Shown here piece by piece: positions 44,076 to 52,601 of a stretch of DNA of 64,000 bases (the stretch's first letter is position 1; each line of letters begins with the position of its first letter). This DNA comes from Myxococcota bacterium (GTDB lineage: Bacteria; Myxococcota_A; UBA9160; SMWR01). The translations under genes were made by a program, and so were the position numbers. The notes under the pieces were generated by a model. That model was given only the letters and a program-made list of their open reading frames with translations, was not told the origin of the DNA and made no database searches. The stretch is from the NCBI GenBank assembly GCA_022447545.1, contig JAKVBI010000025.1:33683-97682 (forward strand), given 5' to 3'.

Positions 44076-44882
44076 ATGGCCTACGAGAATCTGCGTTACG
44101 AGGTCGAGGACCACATCGCCACGGTCACTCTCGATCGCCCGGAGACCCTCAACGCGCTCAATCGCGCGCTGCTGGCTGAATTGGGCGAAGTGGGGAACCA
44201 GATCGACGAGGATCCCGAGGTGCGAGTGGTGATCGTCACCGGCGCCGGCCGGGGGTTCTGCTCCGGCGGGGATCTGAAGGAGACGAGCTTCGCCGCGGGA
44301 ACTGGAGGCAGCGTGGTGCAGAACCCGGCCGATCACTGGGCGGGGCGCTGGATGGGCCTGAGCAAGCCCACCCTGGCGGCCGTCAACGGTGTGGCGGCCG
44401 GCGGGGGGCTGGCTCTCGCCCTGGCCTGCGACATCCGCCTGGCCTCGGATCAGGCGCGCTTCGCGGCCCTGTTCGCGCGCATCGGCATGTCGGTGTTGGA
44501 TGGCGCGGGTTGGCTGCTGCAGCGTGCAGTGGGGCTCTCTCGCGCGCTGGAGTTGTTGTTCACCGCCGAGACGATTGACGCCGAAAGGGCGCTGGAGATT
44601 GGGCTGGTGGGGCACGTGGTGCCCCACGACGAGTTACTCGAGCGCACCCGGGACCTCGCCCAGCGCATCGCCGCCAACCCGCCCGTGGCCCTGCAGTTGA
44701 CCAAGCAGGTGGTCCACGGTGCCCACGACAAGACCTTTCCCGATCACCTGCCGAGCCAGTGGGCGGCCATGCAGACCAACCTGCGCCTGGCGCGTCACGA
44801 CATCGCCGAGGGCGGTCAGGCCTTCCGCGAAAAGCGCGCGGCGAACTTCCGCGGCCTGGTGCCTCCCGACGAGTCCGACTGA
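44076..44882 (+). CDS. Enoyl-CoA hydratase/isomerase family protein
   Basis: 268-residue crotonase: VTLDRPETLNALN, VTGAGRGFCSGGDLKE (first oxyanion site), AAVNGVAAGGGLALALACDIRLAS (second) and the helix GMSVLDGAGWLLQRAVGLSRALELLFT. One of the two catalytic acids of hydratases is not obvious (LDGAGW), so isomerase or lyase activity is possible. GGAGGA sits 5 nt before ATG 44076. Convergent with mlaA (30 nt). Confidence 0.9.
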   Translation: MAYENLRYEVEDHIATVTLDRPETLNALNRALLAELGEVGNQIDEDPEVRVVIVTGAGRGFCSGGDLKETSFAAGTGGSVVQNPADHWAGRWMGLSKPTLAAVNGVAAGGGLALALACDIRLASDQARFAALFARIGMSVLDGAGWLLQRAVGLSRALELLFTAETIDAERALEIGLVGHVVPHDELLERTRDLAQRIAANPPVALQLTKQVVHGAHDKTFPDHLPSQWAAMQTNLRLARHDIAEGGQAFREKRAANFRGLVPPDESD

Positions 44883-44912
44883 AGGTGCCCGCTTGGGGAC
44901 GTGCGGCGGCGC

Positions 44913-45749
44913 TCAGTCCTTGGCCGCGTTGTTGGCGATCTCGGCCATGCGGACCTGGAAGTAGACGTTGCGCAGGGCTGAGTAGAAGTCGACGGACATC
45001 TTCTCGAGTTCTTTGAGGTCCCGGGCGTGGGCGTCGCGCAGTGAGATGCCCTCACCGGCCCCGAGTACCACGATCCATTCCAGTGGACCGACGAAGAAGG
45101 TCACGGGGTCCATGGCGCGGTCGACGATGGAACCCGCGGCGTCGCGCACCGTCGATGGGCCGAACACCGGGATGATTACGTAGGGGCCGCTCGAGACCCC
45201 CCACACCGCCAGGGTCTGGCCGAAGTCTTCGCGCCGCTGGCCCCAGCCTGCCCCGCGGCCGGCGGCGTCGAACAGGCCTCCGATTCCCGCCGTCGAGTTG
45301 AGGACCAGGCGCCCCACGGTGACGGCACCGTCGCGAAAGCGCAGCTGGAGGAGTTGATTGACCAGGACCACCGGCTCGCCCAGGTTCAGGAAGAAATTAT
45401 GGATGCCGCGGCGCGCGAACTCCGGGAAGAAGAACTGGTAGGTCTTGGTCACGGGCGTCCACGCCCAGCGGTCCACCTGGCGGTTGAAGGCGAAGATCTT
45501 GCGGTTGGCGCTCTCCCAGGGATCCGGGTAGTTGGGCAGTTCTTCGAACTCGAGGTCGAGCAGGGGGTCGTCTTCCCACAGCAGAAGGTCGTCGTTGGCA
45601 GCCGGGGCCGGTTCGGCCGTGGCGTTTTCTCTGGTGTCTTCTGCCGAAGCGGGCTCGACCCAGGCAGTCGCGGCCAACGCCACGGCCAGCAGCACTCGGA
45701 GGGGAACCGCACGGAGTGCGGCCCAGTGGAAGACGGAGCGCGTACTCAA
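44913..45749 (-). CDS. mlaA: MlaA (VacJ)-family outer-membrane lipid transport protein
   Basis: 278 residues: signal peptide ending at about residue 36, an acidic linker, then the MlaA core YPDPWESANRKIFAFNRQVDRWAW, FFLNLGEPVVLVNQLLQLR, LNSTAGIGGLFDAA and GVSSGPYVIIPVFGPSTVRDAAG. MlaA removes phospholipids from the outer leaflet of the outer membrane. No lipobox Cys is visible after the signal peptide, unlike E. coli MlaA. Its ATG overlaps the patatin stop (ATGA), so lipid removal and hydrolysis are coupled. The MlaFEDB/C genes are not in the window. Confidence 0.92.
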   Translation of the reverse strand: MSTRSVFHWAALRAVPLRVLLAVALAATAWVEPASAEDTRENATAEPAPAANDDLLLWEDDPLLDLEFEELPNYPDPWESANRKIFAFNRQVDRWAWTPVTKTYQFFFPEFARRGIHNFFLNLGEPVVLVNQLLQLRFRDGAVTVGRLVLNSTAGIGGLFDAAGRGAGWGQRREDFGQTLAVWGVSSGPYVIIPVFGPSTVRDAAGSIVDRAMDPVTFFVGPLEWIVVLGAGEGISLRDAHARDLKELEKMSVDFYSALRNVYFQVRMAEIANNAAKD

Positions 45750-46714
45750 ACCGGTTCGACTGCCTCTGGTGCGCCGAGTTGAAGCGCCTGGGCGACGGCT
45801 CGGCGGCCCACCTCGATGGCTTCGTCGGCCCGGTCGAAATCGAGCAGTCCAAAGTCCGACATGCGCGGAGTCACCAACAACTCCGGGGGGTCGCCTGCCA
45901 TGCGGCTGCGCCCGATTCGCATCTGCATGATGTTGACACTGTTGGCGATCACCTCGTAGATGGATGGGGTTTCGTCACGCACTTCTGCGGGTTCGCGGCC
46001 CAGGCGTTCGCGCATGTCCGCCGCCAGGTCGCGCAACAGAGTATCGAAGCGCGCCCCGATGGCCTGAGGCACGATGCGGGCCGACGTTTCTGACGTCTCC
46101 CCCGTCAATCGACGACCGAGCAGGGTGGTGTTGAGGTCCACGGCGATCACGCTGTCGGCACCCAGGCTGCGGCACAGTGACACGGGCACGGGGTTGACGA
46201 GGCCGCCATCCACGAGCCAGCGGCCGTCGCGGGCTGCGGGTGTGATCAGGCCAGGGAGGGCGATGGTGGCCCGCAGAGCGTCGAGCAGGTTGCCCTCGCG
46301 CAGCCACACCTCGCGGCCGTCGGACAGATCCGTGGCCACCACCGCGCAGGGCATGTCGAGGGATTCGAAGTCGCGGTCGGGCAGCACGGATTCGAAGAAT
46401 TCGAACAGGCGGCGGGCCTTGATGACACCGCCGCGCAGACTCAAGTCGAAGAAGGTCATGATCCGGCGCATCTCGAGCCCGAGCACCCACTGCTCCAGGG
46501 CCTCCAGTTCACCCGCCGCGTAGGCGGCGCCCACCACACCCCCCATGGAGGTGCCACACACGATGGCCGGGTGGATGCCGGCTTCTTCGAGGGCGCGGAT
46601 CACGCCGATGTGCGCCCACCCCTTGGCTCCGCCGCTGCCCAGGGCCAGGCCCACCCGTCCCTCCAGGCTGGTCTCGGCGGTCGTCGGTTCTTGATCGTCG
46701 GAAGAAGTCACCAC
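45746..46714 (-). CDS. Patatin-like phospholipase (RssA-like)
   Basis: 322 residues. LALGSGGAKGWAHIGVIRALEEAGI is the oxyanion hole, GTSMGGVVGAAYA holds the nucleophilic Ser, and WLVDGGLVNPVPV gives the Asp of the Ser-Asp dyad. Acts as a lipid acyl hydrolase. GTG 46714 (or GTG 46711) with GGGAG upstream is preferred to a longer frame that would overlap the SnoaL-like gene by nearly 90 nt. Placed before mlaA, it could process lipids that MlaA extracts. Confidence 0.88.
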   Translation of the reverse strand: MVTSSDDQEPTTAETSLEGRVGLALGSGGAKGWAHIGVIRALEEAGIHPAIVCGTSMGGVVGAAYAAGELEALEQWVLGLEMRRIMTFFDLSLRGGVIKARRLFEFFESVLPDRDFESLDMPCAVVATDLSDGREVWLREGNLLDALRATIALPGLITPAARDGRWLVDGGLVNPVPVSLCRSLGADSVIAVDLNTTLLGRRLTGETSETSARIVPQAIGARFDTLLRDLAADMRERLGREPAEVRDETPSIYEVIANSVNIMQMRIGRSRMAGDPPELLVTPRMSDFGLLDFDRADEAIEVGRRAVAQALQLGAPEAVEPV

Positions 46715-46802
46715 GGCTCCCAATGGATACCCGAACCGGGCCCCGAGTTCCCGAGAGATGAGTCGGGGACCTTCGGGTGAGGGGCTGGGGGTTGGACCCG
46801 GC

Positions 46803-47216
46803 TCAGAAGGGCTCGGCTTCGAGGTGGGTGCTGCGGATTCGCCACTGTCCGTCGATTTTCTGGTACTCGTCGCGGTAGTAGCCGGCCCCATGGAAGACGC
46901 CCGCGCCGTCCTGGGTGCAGTGGTCGAATAGCGCCCAGACTGCCGTGGCCGTGGTGGGCGAGGTGATCTCGATTTCCGGCATGTGACCGTGGTGGGTGGA
47001 CCGCATACCCGCCAGGGAGTCGCGGATGAAGTCCGTGACGCCCTGGCGCCCCCGGCCCCCGTTGGCGGACTCCCCGGGGGCGGGCTGCCAGGACTGCTCG
47101 CAGTCCTCGGTGAAGAGCTGGGCGAACTCGTCCCAGCGCTTCTGATCCATGAGGCGGAAATAGCGCGCTTTGAGTTGTTTGATCTGTTCGATCTCCAGCA
47201 GGTCCGTCAACTCCAT
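46803..47216 (-). CDS. SnoaL-like (NTF2 fold) protein
   Basis: 137 residues: LEIEQIKQLKARYFRLMDQKRWDEFAQLFTEDC is the family start, GVTDFIRDSL follows and the end is EYQKIDGQWRIRSTHLE. Members are ketosteroid-isomerase-like small-molecule enzymes or binding proteins; catalytic residues differ, so function is open. ATG 47216 is used because the earlier in-frame sequence is non-homologous. First gene of the unit SnoaL / patatin / MlaA. Confidence 0.85.
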   Translation of the reverse strand: MELTDLLEIEQIKQLKARYFRLMDQKRWDEFAQLFTEDCEQSWQPAPGESANGGRGRQGVTDFIRDSLAGMRSTHHGHMPEIEITSPTTATAVWALFDHCTQDGAGVFHGAGYYRDEYQKIDGQWRIRSTHLEAEPF

Positions 47217-47349
47217 GGGGCGTGTACCCTCCTCGCGAGTTCCCATCCAGTTCCATACAGTGAGCCCGCATGCCCAACCACCCGCCCGCCAGCATGCACC
47301 CAAACATGCACGCAAACACGAAAAAAGTACCTCTCGCGAGCCGGCTGCA

Positions 47350-48369
47350 TTGAAGAACGCCCTGCGCATTCTGCTGTTGCTGCTCGCCGTGGCCGCCTTC
47401 GGCTGGCTCGTGCGCGGTGCCGACCCCGAGGCGGTGGCCCAAAGCCTCGCGGCTCTCGGTTTCTGGGCGCCGTTGGTGCCGCTCCCCTACCTCGCCGTGT
47501 ACCTGGTGGACACCGTGGGTTGGTGGAAGGCCTTTGGGCGTGGCGGGCCCGAAGGGATCTCCTACGGGGTGTTGTTCCGCATCCGCTGGATGGGCGAGTC
47601 CATCAATAACTTCGCTCCCAGCGCCTACGTGGGCGGCGAGGCCGTGAAGGTCTACCTGTTGGCCAAGCGCGGTCTATCGGCCTCGAGTGCCACGGCCAGC
47701 GTGGTGATTGCCAAGACCCTCCAGATGCTGGGCTACCTGATCTTTCTGGCGATTGGAGCCCTCGGCACCCTGCACCTGCTGGGGGATTCCGTGCCCGTGT
47801 TGGGCACCCTGCTCAGCAGCATTGCGCTCACCACTGTGTTGGTGGCGGTGTTGTTCTGGGTGCAGCGGCGCGGACCCTTCGGCCTGTTGTTGCGCACCTT
47901 CGAGCGCTTTGGTTGGCACTCGCGTCGCCTGGAGGCCCAGCGTGAGAACCTGCTCGATGTGGACCAGCGCATCGTTGCCTTCTACCGCGATGACCGCGGT
48001 GCCTTTCGCGCGAGCCTCGGCGCCTTCACGGCGGGTTGGTTGCTCGACACCCTGGAGATCTTTCTGGTGGCGGGTTGGATGGACGTGCCGCTCAGTTGGA
48101 ACCAGGCCCTGGTGATCGAGGCCTTCACGCGCGTCGCCAAGGCGGCGGGGGTGGTGGTGCCCGGGGCCATTGGCGTACAGGAGGCGGGCATCGTGCTCAT
48201 GTGCCGCTTTGCCGGTGCGCCCGATGCCTTCGGGATCAGCTACGCGGTGCTGCGCCGCGGCCGCGAAGCCCTGTACGCCGCGGTGGGTTGGCTGCTGTTG
48301 ATCGCCGAGGAGAGCCATCTCTCCCAGTTGCGGGAACGCCTGGCCCAGAGCAGCAGCGGCGACCCCTGA
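47350..48369 (+). CDS. HpnL-like / LPG-synthase TM-type membrane protein
   Basis: 339 residues with about eight membrane helices, of the UPF0104 / lysylphosphatidylglycerol-synthase TM superfamily. RIRWMGESINNFAPSAYVGGEAVKVYLLAKRG and VIEAFTRVAKAAGVVVPGAIGVQEAGIVLM resemble the hopanoid-associated HpnL subgroup. Start uncertain: TTG 47350 gives a clean first helix (KNALRILLLLL); GTG 47260 would add a His/Pro-rich leader. Probably moves or modifies a lipid in the inner membrane. HpnN-like transporter lies 1.5 kb downstream on the same strand. Confidence 0.7.
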   Translation: MKNALRILLLLLAVAAFGWLVRGADPEAVAQSLAALGFWAPLVPLPYLAVYLVDTVGWWKAFGRGGPEGISYGVLFRIRWMGESINNFAPSAYVGGEAVKVYLLAKRGLSASSATASVVIAKTLQMLGYLIFLAIGALGTLHLLGDSVPVLGTLLSSIALTTVLVAVLFWVQRRGPFGLLLRTFERFGWHSRRLEAQRENLLDVDQRIVAFYRDDRGAFRASLGAFTAGWLLDTLEIFLVAGWMDVPLSWNQALVIEAFTRVAKAAGVVVPGAIGVQEAGIVLMCRFAGAPDAFGISYAVLRRGREALYAAVGWLLLIAEESHLSQLRERLAQSSSGDP

Positions 48370-48374
48370 GCCCG

Positions 48375-48389
48375 GGTCCGGCTCGGACC
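48375..48389. terminator. Possible bidirectional hairpin terminator
   Basis: GGTCCG-GCT-CGGACC, a perfect 6-bp stem, between the convergent HpnL-like and DUF4056 genes, followed at once by the palindrome GGACCGGTCC (48385-48394). No T-run, so termination is uncertain. Confidence 0.3.
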
Positions 48390-48412
48390 GGTCCAACTCG
48401 GTTCGGGGCGAA

Positions 48413-49615
48413 TCAGGGGATCTGATCGAAACCCGGGCCGAAGAGTTCGAGGCCCTGGGCGCGGACGTCCTCGGTGATCTGGGGAAAGGCGCGCTGGTCG
48501 AAGTGCCGGCCGAGCTTGGCCAGAGCCGGCTCGTCGGCCAAGCGGCCGTCCAGGGTGATCTCGTAGCGCGCAAAGTCCGTGATCGGTAGGCCACCGATGC
48601 GATCGGGGATGTCGAAGGGTTTTGGCTGGGCGTCCTCGCCACAGAACTGTTTCATGTCCGAGCGCAGCTCCGGGGAGGCGAGTTCGTCGGGAACCATCCA
48701 GGGCGTGATGGTGTTCTCCACCCTCAAGTCGCGTTGGATCACGGTTCCGCGTGCGGGTAGCAGGACGTCGCGGTTCCACCACGTGCCTTCGATGGCCTCG
48801 GTGGCTCGACTGCCGAGTTCGCGTGGCACGGGCCCCAGTGCTTTCAGGCCGGCGGGTACGATTTCATCTCCCGCACGGTTGTAGATCTTTTCACTCAGGA
48901 GGATCTCACGGATATCGGCGTCGTCCAGCAGGTGCAGGCCGACGGCATTGGAGTAGGAATCTTCGAAGGAGAAGCCCGAGGCCGTTTCGGGGAAGGCGCG
49001 CAGAATCGAGATGCCGTACCACTGGGCGATCTCGTGCCACATCAAGACCTGCCAGGCCGACCACTGGGCAACGGCCATCAGCACCGCATCGCGTCCCTCG
49101 GCCTTGATCAACTCGCGCGGGATGGGCTGATAGACGATGCGTCGGCTGGCTCCCTCTTCGGGCAGGTCGATCACGCCGCCGCTTTCGAGCATGCCGTCGA
49201 GGCGCGAGAGGAACAGCGCTGTCCAGTCCATGGCTTCGCGCAGGTGCGAACTGTCCACGAAGCCGCCGCGACAGGTGTACATCAGGCCGTTGCGCTCCCC
49301 GAAGGGGAACGCGATTCCACGCTCGTCGTCGAGGGCTCCCCAGGAGGCGTCGTAGCGATGGGGGCCCATGTCATCCACTTCGGCGATGCGTCCCACCGCG
49401 ACGAAGGGCAATGCGATGCCGAAGAAACCCGCGCGCAGGTCGGTGCCGAACGCGCAGCACATGCGGCCATCGTTGCGCATGGGAAGTTCCGGGAGGCGCT
49501 CGCCACGCGCCTCTGTCCACTTCCCCTCACCCATCCAGATGCCGAAATACCGGGCGCCCAGGCCGAGGGCCAGGCAGACGGACAGGACGATGAGCAGAGT
49601 TCGAAACCTTTGCAT
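48413..49615 (-). CDS. DUF4056 domain protein, membrane-anchored or secreted
   Basis: 400 residues with an N-terminal hydrophobic segment (RTLLIVLSVCLALGLGARYFGIW) that serves as signal anchor. The domain shows RMCCAFGTDL, GLMYTCRGGFVDSSHLREAMDWT and WHEIAQWYGIS, the conserved Cys/His-containing pattern of DUF4056, whose function is unknown; the ordered Cys, His and Asp residues suggest a periplasmic enzyme. ATG 49615 has GAAGG upstream. It lies between HpnL-like and HpnN-like genes, on the opposite strand. Confidence 0.72.
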   Translation of the reverse strand: MQRFRTLLIVLSVCLALGLGARYFGIWMGEGKWTEARGERLPELPMRNDGRMCCAFGTDLRAGFFGIALPFVAVGRIAEVDDMGPHRYDASWGALDDERGIAFPFGERNGLMYTCRGGFVDSSHLREAMDWTALFLSRLDGMLESGGVIDLPEEGASRRIVYQPIPRELIKAEGRDAVLMAVAQWSAWQVLMWHEIAQWYGISILRAFPETASGFSFEDSYSNAVGLHLLDDADIREILLSEKIYNRAGDEIVPAGLKALGPVPRELGSRATEAIEGTWWNRDVLLPARGTVIQRDLRVENTITPWMVPDELASPELRSDMKQFCGEDAQPKPFDIPDRIGGLPITDFARYEITLDGRLADEPALAKLGRHFDQRAFPQITEDVRAQGLELFGPGFDQIP

Positions 49616-49760
49616 GAAACCTTCGGGATTGAGGCGTTGGCGTGGCGCACCAGGGGGGCCGAGGTGGCGCCGGATCGCAGGTCGGGGCTGCGGGGCGCCA
49701 ACCCTAACAATCTCCGGTTCGGTACACAATCGACCCCGTGCATCCAGGAAATGGGGCGGG

Positions 49761-49791
49761 TTGGCTCGCCCCGACCCATTGGCGCTAGGCT
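49761..49791 (+). promoter_or_regulatory. Weak candidate promoter for the HpnN-like gene
   Basis: TTGGCT (49761-49766) and TAGGCT (49786-49791) with a 19-nt spacer, longer than ideal. It would give a leader of 70-150 nt depending on the start codon used. Confidence 0.3.
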
Positions 49792-49868
49792 GGGCCAGCC
49801 CGGGTCGGGGGGCCGCGCAATCTCGAGGTGAGCCGGCTGCGAGCCCGGCGCGGTGACCCGCCCATGCA

Positions 49869-52601
49869 TTGGGCTGGGGCTTGGGCCACGGAGATGACCC
49901 GGGGCCCACTGGGAACGAATTGGATTCAACTGGGGGAAGCTTGCAGGCTGCGCGGTCCGCCGAGAGCTCCGACGCCAATCTCTATGTGAGGACCCTCGCG
50001 CGCGTGGTGGGCGCCCTGGCCCGCCATGCCGGGTGGACGCTGCTGGTGACGGGTCTGCTCACCGTGGTGTGCGTCATCTACTCGGCCAAGACGGTGCGCA
50101 TCAATTCCGACGATGCGGTGCTCACGAGCCAGGTGGAGCCCTTCCGCCTCGACTTCAAGCGCTTCATCGCCTCCTTCCCCCAGTTCGACGAGACGAGCGT
50201 CGTCGTCATTACCTCCGACTCCATCGGGCTGGCCGAGGACGCCGTCGAACGTATGCGTGCTGCTCTCGAAGCGCGCGACGACCTGGTGGCCAGCGTGTTC
50301 GCTCCGGGCGATGACGCCTTCACCCGCGACCACGTCTTCCTCTTCCTCGACGTGGAAGATCTCGACGACGTCTCCGTGCGGCTGGCCGAAGCCCAGCCGG
50401 CACTCACGGCCCTGGCCGCGGACCCGAGCCTGCGCGGACTGTTCAATGAGTTCGAAACCAGCGTCGATGCCCTGGCCGACGGCACCGAGTTGCCGGCGGG
50501 CTTCGCTCGCATGGCCGATCGCATCAGCGATGTGACCGAAGCCATGGAGGCCGGGCAGCCGCGGCCGTTGTCCTGGGCAGATGAGATCCTCCAGCCCGAT
50601 GGCCGCGTCTACCGCGTGTTGATGGTGCAGGGCGAGAAGGATTATGGCGAGGCGGTGTCCACGGCCCGCTTGATCGAAGGCATCCGCGAGATGGCCGACG
50701 AACTCGGGCTCGTGCCCGAAAACGGCGTCGAGGTCCGCTTGACCGGGCAGGTTCCCCTGGCCCACGAGGAGATGGTGTCGCTGCAGCGGGGGCTCGCACT
50801 CGCGGGTGTGATCTCCCTGGTGTTGTTGAGCATGATCCTGGGTCTTGGGGTGCGTTCGCTGCGCATCATCGTGGCCACCTTCGCCACGCTGGGGGCGGGC
50901 CTCGCCTGGTCGACGGCCTTCGCCATGGCCACCGTCGGCGAGTTCAACGCCATTTCGGCAGCTTTCGCGGTGTTGCTGATCGGCCTGGGCGTGGATTTCG
51001 CGTTGCACATCGGCCTGCGTGCCGAGGAGGAGATGACCCAAGGCGTGCCCGTGTCCGAGGCACTGGAGCGCGCCGCACTCGGGGTGGGCGGCGCCGTGTC
51101 GCTATGCACGGTGACCTCGGCGGTGGGCTTTTTGTCGTTCGTTCCCACGCGTTACCACGGCCTCGGAGATCTGGGCATCATTGCCGGCGGGGGCATGTTC
51201 GTCACCCTGTTGGCCACCTTCACCGTGTTGCCGGCCCTGCTGGCGGTGATGGGTCCGTCGCGCCGTCCCCCGCATCGTCTGAGCTTCGGGCTCGATGCCC
51301 TGTATCCGCTGGTGCAGCGTCGGGCGGGCACCGTGGTGGTCGTCGCTGCCGTGCTCGGCCTGGCGTCGGTGTTGTTGAGCCTGCGCAGTACCTTCGACTT
51401 CAGCACGTTGGGCATGCGCGACCCGCAATCGGAATCCGTGTCGACCCTGCGTGAACTCCACGCCGAGGCCATTGTCACCGACTACTCGGCCATCGTCTTG
51501 GCACCGGACATGGAGGCTGGCGAGAAACTGGCACGGGAACTCGAGGCCCTCGAACTGGTGTCCGAGGTGCGTCCTCCGTCCTACTACGTGCCGGACGAGC
51601 AGGACATCAAGCTCGAAGTGCTGGAGGACACGGCCTTCTTCCTGGAACCCTTCCTCCAGGCCCAGTCCACCGGCCCATCTCCCGACGGTGCCGCGCTGCT
51701 GGCCTCCCTCACCTCGCTGCGCGCCGCCATCGCGGCGCTGCCCCCGGACGAAGCGGATGCCGCCGACCCGGCCCGGGCGGCAGTGCGTCGTCTATCGGGC
51801 AACCTCGACCAGTTGGCCGCCAGCGCAGACCCCGCCGCTGCTTTGACGCGCCTGGACACCCTGGTGGTCTCGGACCTCGAGGAGCGCATGGCCTGGCTGC
51901 GGCGCGCGGTGAACGTGGGCCCGGTGAGTTTCGAAGACCTGCCCGCCAGCATGCGCGATCGGTTGGTGGCCCCGGATGGAACCGTGCAGATTACGGCTCT
52001 TCCGCGCGAGAACCTGGAGGATGTCGAGGATCTGACGGCATTCGCCGAGGCGATTGCCAGCGTGGCGCCCCGGGCCACGGGCCGCCCATCGGTGGAGGTG
52101 GGCCTGGGCGACATCGTGACCAGCTCCTTCGGCCTGGCCATCTCCATTTCGTTGACCACCATCGTGCTGATGCTGTTGGTGGTGCTGCGCAACCCGTTGG
52201 ATGCTCTGTTGGTGACCCTTCCCATTACCCTGGCCGCCTTTCTGACCACGGCGGTGGGCGTCCTCATCGATCAACCCTTCAACATGACCAACGTCATGGT
52301 GGTGCCCCTGATCCTGGGCCTCGGGGTCGACAACGGGATCCATGTGTTCCTGCGCTTCCGCGGCGACGAGTCGCTGGCCAGTGCCATGGGGTCGAGCACG
52401 CCGCGAGCGGTGCTGTTGAGTGCTCTCACCACGTTGGGCGCGTTCTCTTCGCTGATGATCTCCACCCACCCCGGCTTTCGCAGCATCGGGGTGTTGTTGT
52501 CGGTAGCGGTGGTGTTTCTGATCGTCTGTTCGCTGGTGGTGCTGCCCGCGATGATCGAAGTGCGCGAGCGCTTTCGCGCCCGGCAAAATCAGTCGCGGTA
52601 G
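49869..52601 (+). CDS. HpnN-like RND/MMPL lipid transporter
   Basis: 910 residues, RND superfamily with two repeats, each with one helix, a large periplasmic domain and five or six helices. The first periplasmic start (VEPFRLDFKRFIASFPQFDETSVVVITSD), LFLDVEDLDDVSVRLAEAQPAL, and the sterol-sensing-type segment AAFAVLLIGLGVDFALHIGLRAEEE closely match HpnN, which carries hopanoids to the outer membrane; the second half repeats the GLGVDNGIHVFLRFR motif. Start uncertain: TTG 49869 is outermost, TTG 49920 and TTG 49941 are shorter options, none with a strong SD. Its 3' end overlaps the next gene by 13 nt. Confidence 0.82.
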   Translation: MGWGLGHGDDPGPTGNELDSTGGSLQAARSAESSDANLYVRTLARVVGALARHAGWTLLVTGLLTVVCVIYSAKTVRINSDDAVLTSQVEPFRLDFKRFIASFPQFDETSVVVITSDSIGLAEDAVERMRAALEARDDLVASVFAPGDDAFTRDHVFLFLDVEDLDDVSVRLAEAQPALTALAADPSLRGLFNEFETSVDALADGTELPAGFARMADRISDVTEAMEAGQPRPLSWADEILQPDGRVYRVLMVQGEKDYGEAVSTARLIEGIREMADELGLVPENGVEVRLTGQVPLAHEEMVSLQRGLALAGVISLVLLSMILGLGVRSLRIIVATFATLGAGLAWSTAFAMATVGEFNAISAAFAVLLIGLGVDFALHIGLRAEEEMTQGVPVSEALERAALGVGGAVSLCTVTSAVGFLSFVPTRYHGLGDLGIIAGGGMFVTLLATFTVLPALLAVMGPSRRPPHRLSFGLDALYPLVQRRAGTVVVVAAVLGLASVLLSLRSTFDFSTLGMRDPQSESVSTLRELHAEAIVTDYSAIVLAPDMEAGEKLARELEALELVSEVRPPSYYVPDEQDIKLEVLEDTAFFLEPFLQAQSTGPSPDGAALLASLTSLRAAIAALPPDEADAADPARAAVRRLSGNLDQLAASADPAAALTRLDTLVVSDLEERMAWLRRAVNVGPVSFEDLPASMRDRLVAPDGTVQITALPRENLEDVEDLTAFAEAIASVAPRATGRPSVEVGLGDIVTSSFGLAISISLTTIVLMLLVVLRNPLDALLVTLPITLAAFLTTAVGVLIDQPFNMTNVMVVPLILGLGVDNGIHVFLRFRGDESLASAMGSSTPRAVLLSALTTLGAFSSLMISTHPGFRSIGVLLSVAVVFLIVCSLVVLPAMIEVRERFRARQNQSR

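Noticed and set aside
46715-46891. Longer start for the patatin-like protein
   Set aside because: Would overlap the SnoaL-like gene and add a Ser/Pro-rich tail; GTG 46714 with GGGAG is better.
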